Source: an uncultured Collinsella sp.
GTDB taxonomy: Bacteria > Actinomycetota > Coriobacteriia > Coriobacteriales > Coriobacteriaceae
Direction: 5' to 3'
NCBI GenBank assembly: GCA_902493125.1
Contig: CABUOF010000053.1
Span: 1 to 14,047 of the forward strand
Length of the DNA: 14,047 nucleotides
In this document: positions 6,437 to 13,475 of the stretch, piece after piece
How the letters are laid out: every line of letters begins with the position of its first letter
Position numbering within the stretch: the first letter of the stretch is position 1
Notes under the pieces: generated by a model
What the model was told of the DNA's origin: nothing
Seen by the model: the letters and a program-made list of their open reading frames with translations, nothing else
Database searches by the model: none
Translations under genes and position numbers: made by a program

Positions 6437-6679
6437 ATGGACCGCTCCGAAATCTTCGACAAAATCGCCGAGGTCGCTGCTGACGTTTTGGGCGTCGATG
6501 TTGCCGAAATTAGCGATGAGACCACCTTTGACGACCTCGATGCCAACTCGCTCGAGCGCCTGCAGCTGGTTACGGCTATCGAGGACGAGTTCAACCTCGA
6601 GATCGATGACGAGACGCTGCTCTCGCTCAACTCTGTCGCCGACGCCGTCGACGCGATCGAAAACGCCAGGGAGGCCTAG
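6437..6679 (+). CDS. acpP: Acyl carrier protein
   Basis: This 80-residue acidic protein is an acyl carrier protein, which holds growing acyl chains on a 4'-phosphopantetheine arm during fatty acid synthesis and serves PlsX. The attachment site is Ser38 in TFDDLDANSLERLQLV. The residue before Ser is Asn, giving NSL where DSL is nearly universal. The rest fits a type II ACP: VLGVDVAEISDETTF (17-31) before it and AIEDEFNLEIDDETL after it. AGGA at 6427-6430 is 6 bases before the ATG; the frame is open further upstream but without family similarity. It lies between plsX and rnc, a common position for acpP, although fabD and fabG, often found between plsX and acpP, are absent. The gap to rnc is only 3 bases. 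Confidence 0.93.
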   Translation: MDRSEIFDKIAEVAADVLGVDVAEISDETTFDDLDANSLERLQLVTAIEDEFNLEIDDETLLSLNSVADAVDAIENAREA

Positions 6680-6682
6680 GTC

Positions 6683-7408
6683 TTGGCTTTGTCTGAACGA
6701 CTTGCGCGCGCCCAGGAGATTCTGGGCCATGAGTTCAATAATAAGGTGCTGCTGCGCGCGGCACTCACGCATCCTTCGGCTGTCGAAGGCCAGCCGGTTT
6801 CTGCCAGCTATGAGCGCCTTGAGTTCTTGGGCGATTCCATTTTGGGCGCTGTGGTTGCACGCTCCCTGTTTGAGTCCTATCCCGAGTTTGACGAGGGCAA
6901 GCTTACCCGCTTGAAGGTGTCGCTCGTCTCGGGCGCTACGCTGTCCGAGGTTTCTCACGAGCTGGGCATCGACGACATCATCATCTTTGGCGCCTCCGAG
7001 ACCGGTACCGGTGCGCGCGGCCTGCATTCGGCGCTCGAGAACGTCTACGAGTCGCTCGTGGGCGCGCTGTATCTGGATGCCGGCTGGGATGTTGCGGCGG
7101 AGTTCATTCACCGTACGCTTAAGCCGCATTTGGCTTCCGAGCGTGCCGAGCATCCTGCGAACCCCAAGTCGTTTTTGCAGGAGTGCGTGCAGGCCGACGG
7201 TCACGAGCCCCCGGCGTATAAGCTCGTTGGCTCCGAGGGCCCGGCGCATGCGCCCACCTTTACCGCCGTGGTGTTGATCGATGGTATTCGCCAGGGTCGC
7301 GGTTCCGGCTCCTCAAAGAAGGAAGCCGAGGGAGCCGCCGCGCTCGAAGCGCTCGACCGCTTGGGTTACACCACCAACGGCGTGATTCTGAACAAGAAGC
7401 ACGTGTAA
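6683..7408 (+). CDS. rnc: Ribonuclease III
   Basis: RNase III cleaves double-stranded RNA and processes rRNA precursors. The 241-residue product has the N-terminal nuclease domain with signature ERLEFLGDSIL (44-54). The second metal-ligand region is ENVYESLVGALYLD (119-132), and a double-stranded RNA-binding domain follows (about 160-228, with PKSFLQE and GSGSSKKEAEGAAALEAL). Predicted ligands Glu44, Glu47, Asp51 and Glu123 are present, but the position equivalent to E. coli Asp114 is Asn120 (codon 7040-7042). The start is TTG at 6683, supported by AGGGAGG at 6668-6674, 8 bases upstream, and by the family N-terminus. The gene begins 3 bases after the acpP stop and lies 10 bases before smc, so the three are likely co-transcribed. 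Confidence 0.95.
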   Translation: MALSERLARAQEILGHEFNNKVLLRAALTHPSAVEGQPVSASYERLEFLGDSILGAVVARSLFESYPEFDEGKLTRLKVSLVSGATLSEVSHELGIDDIIIFGASETGTGARGLHSALENVYESLVGALYLDAGWDVAAEFIHRTLKPHLASERAEHPANPKSFLQECVQADGHEPPAYKLVGSEGPAHAPTFTAVVLIDGIRQGRGSGSSKKEAEGAAALEALDRLGYTTNGVILNKKHV

Positions 7409-7418
7409 GCGAGGAACC

Positions 7419-10400
7419 GTGTATCTCAAGTCCCTCACGCTCAAAGGGTTCAAGTCGTTTGCCGACCGCGCCCATATGACGTTTGAGCCGGGCCTGACCG
7501 TCATCGTCGGTCCCAACGGCTCGGGAAAATCGAACATCTCCGACTCAATTCTGTGGGTCCTGGGCGAGCAGAGCGCCAAGCAGCTGCGCGGCCAGGCCAT
7601 GGAGGACGTCATCTTCTCGGGCTCGTCAGCGCGCAAGCCGGTGGGTGTCGCCGAGGTCACGCTTGTGCTCGATAACTCGGACCATATGCTGCCCGTCGAT
7701 TTTGACGAGGTCGCCATCACCCGCCGCATGTATCGCTCGGGCGAAAGCGAGTACCTCATCAACTCGAGTCCGTGCCGCCTGATGGACATTCAGGACATCC
7801 TGCACGATTCGGGCCTGGGCAAGGATACGCATTCCATCATCAGCCAGGGCAAGCTCGACGCCATTTTGCAGAGCCGCCCCGAGGAGCGCCGCGCCCTCAT
7901 CGAGGAGGCCGCCGGCATCTCCAAGCACAAGCGCCGCAAGGAGCGTGCGCTCAAAAAGATTAAGTCGATGGACGAGCACCTGACGCGTGCCCGCGACATC
8001 AATAAGGAAATCGCCCGTCAGCTGCGACCGCTGGAGCGTCAGGTCGATCGCGCGCGCAAGTACAAAGAGCTGTCCTCGCGCGCGAACGAGCTTACGCAGA
8101 TGCTGGCCGTCGATGAGCTGCGTTCGCTGCAGTCGCAGTGGAACGACCTGGAGAGCCGCTCCAAGGAGGGCGCGGCCGAGCTTGAGCTTGCGCAGTACCG
8201 CTTGGGCGAAAAGGAGCGCGAGCTCGAGAAGCTCCAGGTCATGCTCGAGGAAAAGGGCCTGTTTGTGGGCGACCTGGGCGAGCAGCGCCGTCATATGCAA
8301 GATGTGGTCGGCCGCATTAACTCCGACATGCGCCTGCTCGAGGAAAAGGGCCACAACATGGTGTCGCGCCTGTCTGACATGCGCGGTCAGATTTCGAGCT
8401 CCGAGCATCAGCGTCGTCGTGTGGTCGAGGAGCTCGAGGACGCGCGCGCCCAGCTTGAGGAAGTGACCGGCGCGCACATGCAGGCCCAGGAGGACGTTGA
8501 CGCCGCCGGTCCTGCCGCTGCTGAGCTCCACGAGCGTCGCGTGGCGCTCGACAATCAGATTTCGCAGCTCACGCGCGAGCAACGCGATGTGCAGCGCGTG
8601 GCCGATAATGCCGCGCTCGAGCTCGCCAAGGTGAAGGACTCGCTGAGCAATGCCGAGGTCGAGGACAACATGTATGCCTCGCGCCTGGAGCAGATCGATG
8701 AACAGCTCGAGGAGGTCACGGCCTCGCTCGAGAGCCGTCGCGACCGCGCCGAGGAGCTTGAGGGCGCTCTTGAGGAGGCGCGCCAGGCCCAGGTCGATGC
8801 GCGTGAGGCCACCGAGACGGCACGCGCGGCCCTGAAGGACCTGCGTGCCCGTGAGAGCGAGGCACGCAACAAGTTATCCGAGGTGCGCTCGGAGCTTGCC
8901 AGCCAAAAGAAGCTTGATGCGCGCATGGCCGACAGCTCGCCGCTCGTGAGCCGTCTGGTGGGTGCGCTTGGCGATGACGTAATGGGTCGCCTGGGCGATG
9001 TGCTCGAAGCCCCTCGCGAGCTTGAGGGCCTGGTTGAGCAATTGCTCGCCGGCGATATCGATGCGCTGCTGTTTGATGACGCCGCCAAGCTTGAGCGTGC
9101 CGGTCGTGCGGCTCTGGACCAAAAGAAGGCCTCAGGCGAAGCACTGCTGGTGGCGCGCGGCGTGAGCGGCTCTACCGCCGCTGAGGGCGCTGCCGGTATC
9201 CGCTTGGTTGATCGTCTGTCCGTGCGCGCAGGCTACGGACCCGTCGTCGAGGCGCTGCTCGGCGGCTATTACGTAGTGGACGATCTTTCTGCCGCGCTTT
9301 CGGCGCCGGTCGTTGACGGCGTGACTTACGTGACCCCCGATGGCGCCCGCGTCGCCTGCGGCGGCCTGGTACGCGTGGGCCTCGATGCCGGCGAGGCCTC
9401 GGGTGCTCTGGAGCGCAAGCGTCGCATTCGCGAGCTGGAGGGCCTGGAGCCCGATCTGGCTGCCGTGTTTGAGCATGTGTCGGATCAGGTCGTCGAGGCC
9501 AATGCGGCCGTCGAAGAGGCGCGTGCCGCTGAGGGCGATGCCGCCGGCGAGATCGCCCGTCTTGAAGGCGAGCGCCGCTCGCTGCTCTCCGAGATCGGCC
9601 GCTTGGAGCAAAGCGCCAACACTGCCGAGGTCGAGCGCGTGCGCATCTCCAAGCGCCGCGAGCAGGCCTCCGAGGCCGTTCGCGCTTCGCGCCCGCGCGT
9701 GGACGAGCTCACCCGTTCGCGTGACGAGGCTCGCGCGCAGGCAAGCGATCTGGGCTTGCAGATTGCCGAGGCCAACGACGAACTCGACCGCGTTCGCCGT
9801 GACGATTCCGAGGCTGCCGGCAAGCTCGCCGACGCCAAGGTTCGCCTAGCCCAGACGAGCGAACGCCTGCGTTCGCTGAAGGGCCGCGTGCCCGACCTTG
9901 AGCATCGTCTTGAGGGCATCGACCGTCGTATCCGCGGAACACGCCAGGCCTCGCGCTCGCTCGAGCTGCTGCGCCTGCGCGTCGACCCCATGCACGAGCG
10001 CTATTCGGCCCTGCTGGAGCGTGCCTCGGATTGGGCTGCGCGTCTGCGTGACCAGGCTTCGCTCGAGGAGGCGGACTCCGCTTCGCTCAAGAAGACCATC
10101 GAGGATGCCAAGGCAGAGGTTGCCCGCGCTAAGGAGCGAGTCGATACCGCCTCTGCCACGCAAAACGAGTTCAAGGTCGCGCGTGGCAAGCTCGAGGTGC
10201 AGGTCGAAGCCGCCATTAAGGCCATTACCGCCGATGGCACCACGGTACTCGAGGAAGCGCTCATGCTTCCGGCGCCCACGGACCGCGATGCCGCCGAGCG
10301 TGAACTCAACCAGCTTGTGCGCCAGATCAACAACCTTGGTCCCGTTAACCAAGTTGCCATGGAGGAGTACGAGCAGCTCAAGCGCCGCGCCGACTACATC

Positions 10401-10955
10401 GAGGAGCAGCTGGCCGATCTGGAGAGCGCGCGCAAGGCGCTCACCAAGATCACGGTGGCCATCGACCGCAAGATGCGCAAGGCGTTCCTGGTGACGTTTG
10501 AGAAGGTCGACGCGAACTTCCGCGAGATCTTCGCTATGCTCTTCCCGGGCGGTCAGGCTCATTTGGAGATGACCGATCCCGAGCATCCTGCCGAGACGGG
10601 TATCGAGGTCGTGGCGCAGCCGCGCGGCAAGCGCATCACCAAGATGATGCTCATGTCGGGCGGCGAGAAGAGCCTGACGGCGCTCGCCCTGCTCTTTGCC
10701 GTGTATCGCACGCGCACGGTGCCGTTCTATGTACTGGACGAGGTCGAGGCGGCGCTCGACGACGCCAACCTGTCCAAGCTCATCGGCGCGCTCGATGTGT
10801 TGCGTTCCGATACGCAGCTCTTGGTTATCTCGCATCAGCGCCGTACTATGGAGGATGCTGACGTCCTCTACGGCGTCTCGATGCAAGCCGACGGCGTCAG
10901 TCGCGTCGTCTCGCAAAAACTCGATCGCGAAACCGGAAAGGTCGTGAATGCATAA
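7419..10955 (+). CDS. smc: Chromosome segregation protein SMC
   Basis: SMC is the ATPase core of the bacterial condensin that loads on and extrudes DNA, normally with ScpA and ScpB (not in this window). The 1178-residue product begins MYLKSLTLKGFKSFADRA, the standard N-terminus, supporting the GTG start at 7419 although GAGGA is only 3 bases upstream. Walker A GPNGSGKSN is at 31-39. Long Glu/Arg/Ala-rich coiled coils follow (about 170-500 and 665-1010), flanking a hinge at about 505-660. The ABC signature MSGGEKSLTALALL starts at 1079, and Walker B FYVLDEVEAALDDAN starts at 1103. Length and domain order are normal. The stop overlaps the ftsY start by one base (TAATG). RecN or other SMC-like proteins are excluded by the hinge and the full-length arms. 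Confidence 0.97.
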   Translation: MYLKSLTLKGFKSFADRAHMTFEPGLTVIVGPNGSGKSNISDSILWVLGEQSAKQLRGQAMEDVIFSGSSARKPVGVAEVTLVLDNSDHMLPVDFDEVAITRRMYRSGESEYLINSSPCRLMDIQDILHDSGLGKDTHSIISQGKLDAILQSRPEERRALIEEAAGISKHKRRKERALKKIKSMDEHLTRARDINKEIARQLRPLERQVDRARKYKELSSRANELTQMLAVDELRSLQSQWNDLESRSKEGAAELELAQYRLGEKERELEKLQVMLEEKGLFVGDLGEQRRHMQDVVGRINSDMRLLEEKGHNMVSRLSDMRGQISSSEHQRRRVVEELEDARAQLEEVTGAHMQAQEDVDAAGPAAAELHERRVALDNQISQLTREQRDVQRVADNAALELAKVKDSLSNAEVEDNMYASRLEQIDEQLEEVTASLESRRDRAEELEGALEEARQAQVDAREATETARAALKDLRARESEARNKLSEVRSELASQKKLDARMADSSPLVSRLVGALGDDVMGRLGDVLEAPRELEGLVEQLLAGDIDALLFDDAAKLERAGRAALDQKKASGEALLVARGVSGSTAAEGAAGIRLVDRLSVRAGYGPVVEALLGGYYVVDDLSAALSAPVVDGVTYVTPDGARVACGGLVRVGLDAGEASGALERKRRIRELEGLEPDLAAVFEHVSDQVVEANAAVEEARAAEGDAAGEIARLEGERRSLLSEIGRLEQSANTAEVERVRISKRREQASEAVRASRPRVDELTRSRDEARAQASDLGLQIAEANDELDRVRRDDSEAAGKLADAKVRLAQTSERLRSLKGRVPDLEHRLEGIDRRIRGTRQASRSLELLRLRVDPMHERYSALLERASDWAARLRDQASLEEADSASLKKTIEDAKAEVARAKERVDTASATQNEFKVARGKLEVQVEAAIKAITADGTTVLEEALMLPAPTDRDAAERELNQLVRQINNLGPVNQVAMEEYEQLKRRADYIEEQLADLESARKALTKITVAIDRKMRKAFLVTFEKVDANFREIFAMLFPGGQAHLEMTDPEHPAETGIEVVAQPRGKRITKMMLMSGGEKSLTALALLFAVYRTRTVPFYVLDEVEAALDDANLSKLIGALDVLRSDTQLLVISHQRRTMEDADVLYGVSMQADGVSRVVSQKLDRETGKVVNA

Positions 10956-11872
10956 TGGGATTCTTCGATGCTCTCTCGCGCGGACTTGTGCGCAGCCGCG
11001 AGGCCCTCAACGAGGTCTTTTACTTTGGCGGCGAGGTCGACGAGGATTTTTGGGAGGACCTAGAGGACACCCTCGTTATGGGTGACATGGGTGCCGAGGT
11101 CGCGATCAAGGTGTCCGATGACCTGCGCGATGCCGCGGCCAAGAAGAACCTCAAGACCGCTCCGCAGCTTCGCCGTGCCCTGGCCGAGCAGCTTGAGCAG
11201 CACTTTGTGCCCATCGAGCGCGATCCGTTCTCCGATACGCCGAGCTGCGTGCTGTTTGTGGGCATTAACGGCGCTGGCAAGACCACGACGGTCGGTAAGA
11301 TCGCGAGCGCCATGGCCGCCCGCGGCAAGAACGTCGTGATCGGCTCTGCCGATACGTTCCGCGCTGCCGCTATCGAGCAGCTCGATGTGTGGGGCCAGCG
11401 CGCTGGCGTCCCCGTCATCAAGCGCGACCGCGGCTCCGACCCGGCAAGTGTTTGCTACGACGTGCTCGACGAGGCCGACAAGCGCGGCAGCGACCTGGTG
11501 CTTATCGACACTGCCGGTCGTCTGCACACGAGCCCCGAGCTCATGCGGGAGCTTGCCAAGGTGGTTAACGTGACGCGTAAGCGCGCCGCCAATATGGCCG
11601 CCGGCCCCATGCTCGTCTCAGTCGTGCTCGTGATCGATGCCGCCACCGGCCAGAACGGTCTGAACCAGGCGCTCGAGTTTAACGAGGCGCTGGGCCTGGA
11701 CGGTATTATCATGACTAAGCTCGACGGCACGGCTAAGGGCGGTATTGCCATGGCCGTGGCCGAGAAACTCAAGCTCCCGATCCTGCGCGTGGGCGTGGGC
11801 GAGCAGGTCGATGACCTGCAGGAGTTCAATGCCAAAGATTTCTGCCGCGCCCTGGTGGGCGAGTCCAATTAA
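10955..11872 (+). CDS. ftsY: Signal recognition particle receptor FtsY
   Basis: FtsY is the membrane-associated GTPase that receives ribosome-SRP complexes by forming a heterodimer with Ffh. The 305-residue protein contains only the N and G domains: an N-terminal helical bundle (about 1-95), then G1 GINGAGKT (103-110), DTFRAAAIEQL (133-143), DTAGR (185-189), TKLDGTAKGG (254-263) and the closing GVGEQVDDLQEF (280-291). The acidic A domain of E. coli FtsY is absent, as in many Gram-positive bacteria; the N-terminal MGFFDALSRGLVRSREAL could serve as a short amphipathic lipid-binding helix. The ATG overlaps the smc stop and has no clear ribosome binding site, implying coupled translation. Its partner ffh follows 10 bases later. 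Confidence 0.96.
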   Translation: MGFFDALSRGLVRSREALNEVFYFGGEVDEDFWEDLEDTLVMGDMGAEVAIKVSDDLRDAAAKKNLKTAPQLRRALAEQLEQHFVPIERDPFSDTPSCVLFVGINGAGKTTTVGKIASAMAARGKNVVIGSADTFRAAAIEQLDVWGQRAGVPVIKRDRGSDPASVCYDVLDEADKRGSDLVLIDTAGRLHTSPELMRELAKVVNVTRKRAANMAAGPMLVSVVLVIDAATGQNGLNQALEFNEALGLDGIIMTKLDGTAKGGIAMAVAEKLKLPILRVGVGEQVDDLQEFNAKDFCRALVGESN

Positions 11873-11882
11873 GGAGTGACTA

Positions 11883-13358
11883 GTGTTTGATTCCCTGAGC
11901 GATCGCCTCAACGACACATTTGACCGCCTGCGTGGCAAGGGTAAGCTGACCGAGGCCGATATCACCTCGGCCATGCGCGACATTCGCATGGCGCTGCTCG
12001 AGGCCGACGTTAACTTTAAGGTCGTTAAGGAGTTCGTCGCCAAGACCAAGGAGCGCTGCATGACCGCAGAGGTCATGGAGTCGCTCTCTCCGGCGCAAAA
12101 CGTCGTCAAGATCGTGCTCGACGAGCTCACCGAGATGCTCGGCTCCACCGAGAGCAAGCTCGTCTTTAGCAACCGCATTCCCAACGTCATCATGCTTGTT
12201 GGCCTGCAGGGCTCCGGTAAGACCACGGCGGCCGTAAAGCTGGCCTACCTGCTCAAGAAGCAGGGCCGCTCTCCGCTGCTCGCCGCATGCGACGTCTACC
12301 GTCCCGCCGCTGCCGACCAGCTGGCCACGCTCGGTGGAGAGATCGGCGTTCCGGTCTTCCGCGGTGACGGTGAGCACCCGATCGATATCGCCAAGGGCGC
12401 CATCCAGGAGGCCGTCGACCACCTGCGCGACGTGGTCATCGTCGATACCGCCGGTCGTCTGCAGATCGACGAGCAGATGATGCAGGAGGCCGTGGACATC
12501 AAGAAGGCCGTCAAGCCCGATCAGGTGCTGATGGTCGTCGATGCCATGACCGGTCAGGATATCGTCAACGTTGTCTCGACCTTTGCCGAGCGCACCGACT
12601 TTGACGGCGTGATTATCTCCAAGCTCGACGGTGATGCCCGTGGCGGCGGCGCGCTTTCCGTGCGCCAGGTGACCGGCAAGCCCATCAAGTTTGTGAGCAT
12701 GGGCGAGAAACCCGATTCGCTGGAGCCGTTCTATCCCGACCGCATGGCCAAGCGCATTCTGGGCATGGGCGACGTTGTCGGCATTATCGAGAAGGCCCAG
12801 GAGGCGGCCGACGCCGAGCAGCTCGAGGCTGCCGAGCGTATGCTGCGCGAGGGCTTTACCATGAACGACATGCTCGACCAGATGAAGGCCGTCAAGAAGA
12901 TGGGCGGCATGAAGGGCATCTTGGGCATGCTTCCCGGCGGCCAGCGCGCGCTCAACCAGATGGGCGGCAACCTGGACGAGGGCATCTTCGATAAGAACGA
13001 GGCCATCATCATGTCGATGACCAAGGAGGAGCGCCTTCGCCCCTCCATCATCAACGGTCAGCGCCGTGCCCGCATTGCCAAGGGCGCCGGCGTGACCCCC
13101 ACCGAGGTCAATAGCCTTATGAAGCAGTGGGGCGAGATGAACAAGATGATGGGCCGCATGCGCACGATGGCCAATCAGGCGCAGGCCGGCGGCAAGAAGG
13201 GCAAGAAGGGTAAGAAGGGCAAAAAGATGCGCATGCCCAATATTCCCGGTCTGGATGCCATGGGCCTGGGCGGCATGGGCGGCCTGGGAACGGGCGGCCC
13301 CAAGTCCGATATGGACTTGCTGCGCCAGATGGAAGCGCAGATGCGTAATAAGAAGTAA
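11883..13358 (+). CDS. ffh: Signal recognition particle protein Ffh
   Basis: Ffh binds SRP RNA and signal sequences and, with FtsY, targets membrane proteins co-translationally. The 491-residue product has the N domain (1-95), G1 GLQGSGKT (107-114), DVYRPAAADQL (137-147), DTAGR (188-192), SKLDGDARGG (246-255) and a Met-rich M domain (about 295-435) with the RNA-binding RRARIAKGAGVTPTEVNSLM (394-413). The C-terminus is longer than E. coli Ffh: a repeated Lys-Lys-Gly segment (437-448), a Gly/Met/Leu-rich stretch (456-472) and a final helix. The start is GTG at 11883, supported by AAGGAG at 11871-11876, 6 bases upstream; the motif overlaps the ftsY stop codon. A strong hairpin terminator follows 21 bases after the stop. 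Confidence 0.97.
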   Translation: MFDSLSDRLNDTFDRLRGKGKLTEADITSAMRDIRMALLEADVNFKVVKEFVAKTKERCMTAEVMESLSPAQNVVKIVLDELTEMLGSTESKLVFSNRIPNVIMLVGLQGSGKTTAAVKLAYLLKKQGRSPLLAACDVYRPAAADQLATLGGEIGVPVFRGDGEHPIDIAKGAIQEAVDHLRDVVIVDTAGRLQIDEQMMQEAVDIKKAVKPDQVLMVVDAMTGQDIVNVVSTFAERTDFDGVIISKLDGDARGGGALSVRQVTGKPIKFVSMGEKPDSLEPFYPDRMAKRILGMGDVVGIIEKAQEAADAEQLEAAERMLREGFTMNDMLDQMKAVKKMGGMKGILGMLPGGQRALNQMGGNLDEGIFDKNEAIIMSMTKEERLRPSIINGQRRARIAKGAGVTPTEVNSLMKQWGEMNKMMGRMRTMANQAQAGGKKGKKGKKGKKMRMPNIPGLDAMGLGGMGGLGTGGPKSDMDLLRQMEAQMRNKK

Positions 13359-13379
13359 CGGCTTGATTGAGTCGTGTAT

Positions 13380-13425
13380 GGCTAAGGCCGCCTGGATGGT
13401 ATTCCAGGCGGCCTTAGCCGTTTGT
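13380..13425 (+). terminator. Rho-independent terminator after ffh
   Basis: A perfect 17-bp stem, GGCTAAGGCCGCCTGGA (13380-13396) paired with 13403-13419, encloses a 6-base loop and is followed by GTTTGTT. It closes the + strand operon. On the - strand the hairpin is followed by ATACACGACT, which is not T-rich, so it is a poor intrinsic terminator for the convergent gene. Confidence 0.85.
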
Positions 13426-13475
13426 TCGCTGGTTGTCGCACGCGTGGAAGCGCGTTCTCGACGAGGTGCTTGCCG

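Noticed and set aside
9846..10916. 356-codon - strand open frame opposite the smc 3' half
   Set aside because: It is the complement of coiled-coil and ATPase-head codons of SMC and shows no domain of its own.
13191..13230. Tandem repeat at the end of ffh
   Set aside because: The repeated aag-aag-ggc/ggt bases simply encode the Lys-Lys-Gly run; not a separate repeat element or CRISPR.
13380..13419. The ffh hairpin as a bidirectional terminator
   Set aside because: The - strand side is not followed by a T run, so only + strand termination is supported.
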